In this document: piece after piece, positions 7,099-10,398 of the stretch | Position numbering within the stretch: position 1 is the first letter of the stretch | How the letters are laid out: each line of letters opens with the position of its first letter | Source of the DNA: a bacterium | Lineage (GTDB): Bacteria; Electryoneota; Electryoneia; Electryoneales; Electryoneaceae | Length of the DNA stretch: 10,398 nucleotides | Direction: 5' to 3' | Assembly: GCA_014729955.1 (NCBI GenBank) | Contig: WJJA01000050.1 | Span: forward strand, 1 to 10,398 | The notes under the pieces: model-generated | Seen by the model: only the letters and a program-made list of their open reading frames with translations | The model's database searches: none | Told to the model about the DNA's origin: nothing | Translations under genes and position numbers: made by a program

Positions 7099-8016
7099 CT
7101 ACTCAACAGGCACGGATGACCCGTCCTTCTGCAAAGCCTGCAGAATCCTCCGCCAAATCCCTGCGATCGTATCTTTCAAACCGTTATCGCTCCCTTCCAC
7201 CACCGGTCGGCCGTCCAACTGGGCCTGTACAAAAGCGGGATCATACGGTATACGCCCCAGCATTTCCATCGGCGAGCGATCAATCCACCGTTCGATCTCT
7301 TCGGACATCGCGAGGTTCAAATCCCATTTGTTAATCACCACGCCGGTCGGGATCGCGAAGTGAGCGGTGAGATCGCGAATACGTTCCAGGTCGTGCCGTC
7401 CGGATTGTGTCGGTTCGGTCACAGCCACCGCGAAATCAGCCCCGGTCAGGGATGAAATCACCGGGCACCCCACTCCGGGAGAGCCGTCCACTATCACAAA
7501 CTCCCCCTTACCGGACTGCGCGATCCCGTTCGCGAAGTTGCGCACGATGGTCACCAGCCGGCCGGAGTTTTCCGCGCCGATACCAAGTTTCGCATGCACC
7601 ATCGGACCGTACCCGGTGTCGGAGAGGAACCATTCACCCGACTGTTTCTCGGTCATTTCAATCGCATCGACGGGGCAGACATGCGCGCACACGCCGCACC
7701 CCTCGCACATCAGCGGATCGATTACAAGGAAGTCGTCGGCAGGGTTCCGTTGCACCTCCAACCCGCTCAGCGCCTCGAAACGGCAGACATCGAGGCAAAT
7801 CCCGCAACGGATGCATTGGTCCGGCAGGAATCGTGCGACCTTTTCCCCGTGGAAAGGATTGGTCTTGCGTTTCTCATGCGGTACAGCAAGGTGCAGATTG
7901 GCGGCATCCACATCGCAATCCGCGAGCACCACGGGATTTCCGAGCGCTGCCAGCGCCGCGGTCAAGCTGGTTTTTCCCGTACCGCCTTTGCCGGAGACCA
8001 CGGTGATCGTCTTCAT
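7099..8016 (-). CDS. Mrp/MinD-family P-loop ATPase with inserted 2x[4Fe-4S] ferredoxin domain (copy 1)
   Basis: This 305-residue protein is a deviant-Walker ATPase with a ferredoxin domain inserted (COG1149 type). GKGGTGKT (9-16) is the deviant Walker A with its signature lysine, DCDVDAANLH (33-42) is the switch I region, and VDGSPGVGCP (176-185) carries the Walker B Asp177 and C184. The insert binds two [4Fe-4S] clusters through C68/C71/C74 with C78 and C104/C107/C110 with C114. Relatives are thought to act as Fe-S or metal-cluster scaffolds or carriers (compare Mrp/Nbp35 and the ATPases of the Desulfovibrio orange-protein complex). It is cytosolic, with no signal peptide. The ATG overlaps the stop of the upstream paralogue in an ATGA (4 nt), and a GGGAGGTG SD lies within that gene's end. 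Coupled synthesis suggests a heterodimer of the two ATPases. The substrate is unknown. Confidence 0.92.
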   Translation of the reverse strand: MKTITVVSGKGGTGKTSLTAALAALGNPVVLADCDVDAANLHLAVPHEKRKTNPFHGEKVARFLPDQCIRCGICLDVCRFEALSGLEVQRNPADDFLVIDPLMCEGCGVCAHVCPVDAIEMTEKQSGEWFLSDTGYGPMVHAKLGIGAENSGRLVTIVRNFANGIAQSGKGEFVIVDGSPGVGCPVISSLTGADFAVAVTEPTQSGRHDLERIRDLTAHFAIPTGVVINKWDLNLAMSEEIERWIDRSPMEMLGRIPYDPAFVQAQLDGRPVVEGSDNGLKDTIAGIWRRILQALQKDGSSVPVE

Positions 8017-8888
8017 GCCGCACCTCCCGCCATGTGCGCCTCTTCGGCCCTTGCGATCGAAAGATGAGCCAGGTCGGTGAACAGGTCACGGTACCTTGCA
8101 AATTCCTCCACAATCAGCCCGCCGCGGGAATAGACTTCGGCGATTGCACGGTCGTCCGGGATACGTGCCGTGATCTCAATGCCTTCCCGTTCACAAAACC
8201 TTTCCACCGCCGAGTCGCCGATCCCGTCACGATTCAGCACCACCCCGAACGGCAGTCTCATCTCGCGTGCAAGCTCCACCGCAAGCTCCAGGTCGTTGAA
8301 CCCGAACGGGGTCGGTTCGGCGACCAGCAGCAGGTAATCGACGCCCCGTATGGTTTCGATCACCGGGCATGAGGTGCCGGGAGGCGCATCCAGCACCGTG
8401 AAATCGAACAGGTCGATGTTACGTTTGACCGCCTTGATCACGGGGATCGCACGCGCCTCACCGATATCGAGCAACCCGGCAATCGTGTTGATACCCCCGG
8501 CATTCCCCGTCTTCACCACTCCGACTCCGCGCGGCACCTCTGTGATCGCACGCCGGGGGCATACCAGGCTGCACCCGCCGCAGGCGTTGCACAGCTCGGG
8601 AAAGGTTTTCACCTTCCCGCGAAGCACCACGATCGCACCATACGCACAAATCTTCGCGCACTCTCCGCATCCGTCGCAGCGCGCTTCGTCGATCTGCGGG
8701 ACCGTGGTATGCACGGTCGTCTCTTCTACATGACCCGGGGGCAAAAAGAGGTGGCCGTTCGGCGCTTCCACATCACAGTCCGCATAGGTAACCGGCTGCT
8801 CACCCAATAGTTGCAGCGTCACGGCGAGGTTGGTCGCCGTGAGGGTTTTTCCCGTCCCCCCCTTTCCACTCGCAACTGCCAGTTTCAT
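8013..8888 (-). CDS. Mrp/MinD-family P-loop ATPase with inserted 2x[4Fe-4S] ferredoxin domain (copy 2)
   Basis: This 291-residue paralogue of the next gene downstream has the same plan: deviant Walker A GKGGTGKT (8-15), switch I DCDVEAPNGH (37-46), a ferredoxin insert with C71/C74/C77/C81 and C100/C103/C106/C110, and Walker B/switch II LDAPPGTSCP (166-175) with D167 and C174. DAPPGT is the form typical of Mrp/Nbp35 proteins, while the neighbour has DGSPGV, so the two copies are diverged and probably not redundant. ATP-dependent handling of an Fe-S or mixed-metal cluster for the NifX-like partner is inferred. An SD, AGAAGGA, lies 9 nt before the ATG. The gene follows the NifX-like gene by 24 nt and overlaps the next ATPase by 4 nt, so all three are surely one operon. 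Confidence 0.92.
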   Translation of the reverse strand: MKLAVASGKGGTGKTLTATNLAVTLQLLGEQPVTYADCDVEAPNGHLFLPPGHVEETTVHTTVPQIDEARCDGCGECAKICAYGAIVVLRGKVKTFPELCNACGGCSLVCPRRAITEVPRGVGVVKTGNAGGINTIAGLLDIGEARAIPVIKAVKRNIDLFDFTVLDAPPGTSCPVIETIRGVDYLLLVAEPTPFGFNDLELAVELAREMRLPFGVVLNRDGIGDSAVERFCEREGIEITARIPDDRAIAEVYSRGGLIVEEFARYRDLFTDLAHLSIARAEEAHMAGGAA

Positions 8889-8912
8889 CGCGACACGTCC
8901 TTCTGCAAACCG

Positions 8913-9575
8913 TCAGACCATCCCTTCACGCACCATCAACGTTCCACACTTCGGGCACTCCACCTGCGTGCAGGGCACACCGGGCTGATGATCCACGGTC
9001 GTCCGGCAGTGCGGGCAGATACACCGACCACCCTGTCCCATGCCGCCGCCCATACCGCGACCGCTTCCGCCGCCCTTGCCGCGGCCTCCTCCTCCGCCGG
9101 ATCCCATACCGCTGCCTCCGCCGCGACCGCCGCCCTTGCCGCGGCCTCCTCCGCGACCGCCTCCTGCTCCTCTCATCTCTGTCTCCGTTTCACTTTGAAC
9201 CGTTGATGCGGAATCGTTTGCTCTGCGACCCGTCTCAACAACCGCAAGACGGTTCCTGTACCGCTCGATCTCCTCCGCTACCGTGCGTCTTTCCGCCACG
9301 GTGAGGATTTCGATTTCCGCAGCTTCAAGTGTGTCCTGCGCCTTTGGTCCCACACGGCCGGTGATCACCACCGTCACACCTTTGTCGGCCAGCATCTGCG
9401 CGGTCTGTATGCCCGCGCCGTGCGCCATCTCCATGCTCTGCTCGTTCGACACCGCTTCAACGGAGGCATCATCCGGCGAGAACAGCACAAACCAGGGACT
9501 TCGGCCAAATCGCGGGTCCATCGGACTGTCGAGATCGGGCCCCTTGGAGGAAATCGCTGCCTTTTTTCGTTGCAT
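8913..9575 (-). CDS. NifX/dinitrogenase FeMo-cofactor-binding domain protein with Gly-rich linker and zinc ribbon
   Basis: The 220 residues fall into three parts. Residues 1-110 are a Nitro_FeMo-Co domain (NifX/NifY/orange-protein fold), with DPRFGRSPWFVLF near the start, HGAGIQTAQMLADKGVTVVITGRVGPKA in the middle and a terminal helix. Residues 135-183 are almost only Gly, Arg, Lys, Ser and Met. Residues 185-220 are a zinc ribbon: C185, C187, C190, C202, C207 and C210 in CICPHC...HQPGVPC...CPKCGTLMVRE. Domains of this family bind Fe-Mo or Mo-Cu-S clusters in nitrogenase maturation or in the orange protein of sulfate reducers. No nif structural gene is visible, so a non-nitrogenase role is more likely. 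GAAGGA lies 8 nt before the ATG. It is the first gene of the unit, followed by two ferredoxin-ATPases that may load or use its cluster. Domain calls are firm; the metal and biological role are inferred. Confidence 0.9.
   Translation of the reverse strand: MQRKKAAISSKGPDLDSPMDPRFGRSPWFVLFSPDDASVEAVSNEQSMEMAHGAGIQTAQMLADKGVTVVITGRVGPKAQDTLEAAEIEILTVAERRTVAEEIERYRNRLAVVETGRRANDSASTVQSETETEMRGAGGGRGGGRGKGGGRGGGSGMGSGGGGGRGKGGGSGRGMGGGMGQGGRCICPHCRTTVDHQPGVPCTQVECPKCGTLMVREGMV
9067..9152 (-). repeat. Intragenic 26-bp direct repeat in the Gly-rich linker
   Basis: An identical 26-bp stretch occurs at 9067-9092 and 9127-9152, a 60-bp period that encodes a 20-residue repeat containing GGGRGKGGG. The linker has probably grown by in-frame duplication and may vary in length between strains. 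Confidence 0.85.
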
Positions 9576-9661
9576 CGCTTATATCCTTCAGCTGTAACGT
9601 AACGGTTTTCAAATGCATACTCATGTCGATTAATAGCATATGCCCATAACAAGAATACACA

Positions 9662-9690
9662 CCGTGACCGCTGCCGCGCAAGGGTCACGG
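9662..9690. repeat. 8-bp inverted repeat upstream of the NifX-like gene
   Basis: CCGTGACC (9662-9669) and GGTCACGG (9683-9690) are perfect complements around 13 nt. The element lies 87 nt upstream of the NifX-like ATG. It could be a bipartite operator or a leader hairpin; on the minus strand it is followed by a T-containing but not T-rich stretch, so a terminator is less likely. Confidence 0.6.
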
Positions 9691-9740
9691 CGGAGACGAA
9701 CGAACAGCGGGCGACATGCTGCAACGGTTTGAAATGGTGA

Positions 9741-9920
9741 AGGTGCAGGACTTGCGCCGATACGACCGTGCCCGCAGCGCCGACACTGCTTCGCATTCCG
9801 TGCCGAGATTGTGAGCCGGGGTCGAAGGACGGACAGGCTGTCAAACACGTGCCGGCACAGATCTTTTTGAGTGTCGGGTCACACCACGCTGACACGTGTC
9901 AAGACCCCACAACGTTTTAA
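9741..9920 (+). other. Start-less frame with zinc-ribbon-like cysteines; possible gene remnant
   Basis: A plus-strand frame between TGA (9738-9740) and TAA (9918-9920) encodes 59 residues with CRTC, 15 residues, then CRDC, the spacing of a small zinc ribbon, followed by a hydrophobic stretch and DPTTF at the end. It has no ATG; the only GTG comes after the first CxxC. The TGA follows ...NGLKW. in the same frame, so a broken gene is possible. Chance is also possible, and I do not recognise a family. Confidence 0.2.
9890..9901. repeat. Perfect 12-bp palindrome TGACACGTGTCA
   Basis: The 12 bases are their own reverse complement around a CACGTG core; a second CACGTG lies at 9846-9851. A dimeric regulator could bind here, but no adjacent regulator gene is present and the site is over 300 nt from the NifX-like start. 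Confidence 0.45.
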
Positions 9921-9992
9921 GGATGCCGGCGGGCAAGTCCGCCAAGAAAACCGGCGGGCTTGCCCGCCGCAAACCGGTATCCAGTATCCTTA
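9918..9992. repeat. GC-rich nested fold-back element
   Basis: Outer arms TAAGGAT (9918-9924) and ATCCTTA (9986-9992) enclose an 11-bp perfect inverted repeat, CGGCGGGCAAG (9927-9937) with CTTGCCCGCCG (9959-9969). The 3' half can fold by itself: CGGCGGGC, TT, GCCCGCCG (9952-9969). This looks like a dispersed palindromic repeat or strong RNA hairpin. No T-run follows on either strand, so it is not a standard intrinsic terminator. Confidence 0.7.
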
Positions 9993-10042
9993 TAAGAATA
10001 AGAATATCAATTCTTCTTGGTTTTGCTGAGGCACGGAGAAGC

Positions 10043-10065
10043 GTCGCAGAACACTATTCTGCGAC
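10043..10065. repeat. 9-bp perfect hairpin
   Basis: GTCGCAGAA (10043-10051), loop CACTA, TTCTGCGAC (10057-10065). The stem is perfect. No gene ends near it and no T-run follows, so its role is unknown; it may mark one edge of the repeat region to its right. Confidence 0.65.
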
Positions 10066-10083
10066 TACCCGTTAACCCTGAAA

Positions 10084-10148
10084 TTAGCCCGAATATTTCA
10101 TGAATGGCGAGAATATTCTTTTCTTAAAAACTATAGTAACAATAAGAT
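10084..10148 (+). repeat. 65-bp direct repeat, first copy
   Basis: These 65 bases are identical to 10334-10398, exactly 250 bp away. The repeat is AT-rich, unlike the rest of the window, starts TTAGCCCGAATATTTC, and contains GAATATT (10091-10097) and AATATTC (10112-10118) as inverted arms plus the palindrome TTCATGAA (10097-10104). A short TGAAA precedes both copies, but here 8 bases (TATTCGGG) present before the second copy are missing. Confidence 0.95.
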
Positions 10149-10230
10149 AATGTCACGCTATACAGATTTTCTCTGACACAGATTGTGTCCAGGCCAATCT
10201 CATCGATTCATTCCCCCTTCGGGCGGTCCC

Positions 10231-10312
10231 AACTGCGTCATCTGCTTTGTTGCGAAGGATTCGCGGTATTGCCATACAGCTTCATCCTTCGCGCCTCACA
10301 TCTGACACAGTT
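10231..10312. repeat. Three-tier nested fold-back between the direct repeats
   Basis: Outer arms AACTGCGTCA (10231-10240) and TGACACAGTT (10303-10312) pair with one mismatch. Inside them GCGAAGGAT (10252-10260) pairs perfectly with ATCCTTCGC (10284-10292), and the apical loop contains GTAT (10266-10269) and ATAC (10274-10277) around TGCC. Such nesting suggests a structured RNA or a miniature palindromic element rather than random sequence. The word TCTGACACAG within its right flank (10301-10310) also occurs at 10172-10181. Confidence 0.65.
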
Positions 10313-10320
10313 TGAACTCG

Positions 10321-10350
10321 TGAAATATTCGGGTTAGCCCGAATATTTCA
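10321..10350. repeat. 13-bp perfect hairpin at the edge of the second direct-repeat copy
   Basis: TGAAATATTCGGG (10321-10333), loop TTAG (10334-10337), CCCGAATATTTCA (10338-10350). The right arm lies inside the 65-bp repeat and the left arm just outside it, so the repeat boundary falls at the loop. The first copy keeps only TGAAA of the left arm. Confidence 0.85.
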
Positions 10351-10398
10351 TGAATGGCGAGAATATTCTTTTCTTAAAAACTATAGTAACAATAAGAT
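10334..10398 (+). repeat. 65-bp direct repeat, second copy (reaches window edge)
   Basis: Identical to 10084-10148 at all 65 positions and cut by the end of the window, so the true length is unknown. It may be the second unit of a 250-bp tandem array, or the contig may end here because assembly stopped in a multi-copy repeat. Confidence 0.95.

Larger units (their letters stand above)
9576..9917. other. Intergenic leader region without a convincing gene
   Basis: Upstream of the NifX-like gene I see no coding frame with a recognisable product and no promoter I would defend. The region holds an 8-bp inverted repeat (9662-9690), a 12-bp palindrome (9890-9901), the palindrome GCATATGC (9636-9643) and a start-less plus-strand frame with zinc-ribbon-like cysteines (9741-9920). 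The promoter of the NifX-ATPase operon should lie somewhere here. Confidence 0.6.

Noticed and set aside
9721..9780. Sigma-54 promoter for the NifX-like operon (expected from Desulfovibrio orp operons)
   Set aside because: GGGCACG on the minus strand resembles the -24 element, but the -12 position reads TATC rather than TTGC and it lies far from the gene.
9374..9895. 173-codon minus-strand frame overlapping the NifX-like gene
   Set aside because: It overlaps a well-supported gene in another frame, has no recognisable motif and no good SD.
10231..10315. Integron attC site
   Set aside because: The fold-back has AAC and GTT near its ends, but the flanks do not fit RYYYAAC and GTTRRRY, and no integrase or cassette gene is present.
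10084..10398. CRISPR array
   Set aside because: Only two copies, a 65-bp repeat and a 185-bp spacer that itself contains structured repeats; no cas gene in the window.

Overview
The window is about 10.4 kb of GC-rich bacterial DNA in which every convincing gene reads on the minus strand. The right-hand gene set (a NifX-like protein, two ferredoxin-bearing Mrp/MinD ATPases and a DUF5320 protein) is of a kind found mainly in anaerobes. One candidate promoter has a TA-N2-TTG-type -10 element reminiscent of the Bacteroidetes/FCB group. I therefore suggest an anaerobic, poorly cultured, possibly FCB-related bacterium. That is inference; no marker here fixes the phylum.

Layout, in transcription order from right to left. 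Bases 9576-10398 hold no convincing gene. This stretch is a patchwork of inverted and direct repeats, including an exact 65-bp direct repeat 250 bp apart whose second copy runs into the window edge. Bases 6562-9575 form the first gene cluster: a NifX-like domain protein with a glycine-rich linker and zinc ribbon, two paralogous P-loop ATPases with 2x[4Fe-4S] ferredoxin inserts (overlapping by 4 nt), and a small glycine-rich DUF5320 protein. A hairpin plus T-rich run at 6503-6524 probably ends this unit. The set resembles the anaerobe-specific orange-protein (ORP) type of metal-cluster system.

Bases 1-6394 form a second, tightly packed housekeeping operon: an EnvC-like murein hydrolase activator with a degenerate LytM domain, holB (DNA polymerase III delta prime), ricT (PSP1/YaaT family) with a long disordered basic tail, metG (methionyl-tRNA synthetase with a C-terminal tRNA-binding domain), and the start of a class I SAM methyltransferase that leaves the window. 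Genes overlap by 1 or 16 nt or are spaced by 41 nt, so co-transcription and translational coupling are likely. The holB-ricT-metG neighbourhood is a familiar bacterial arrangement.

The least ordinary parts are the NifX-zinc-ribbon/Mrp cluster and the structured repeat region at the right edge.
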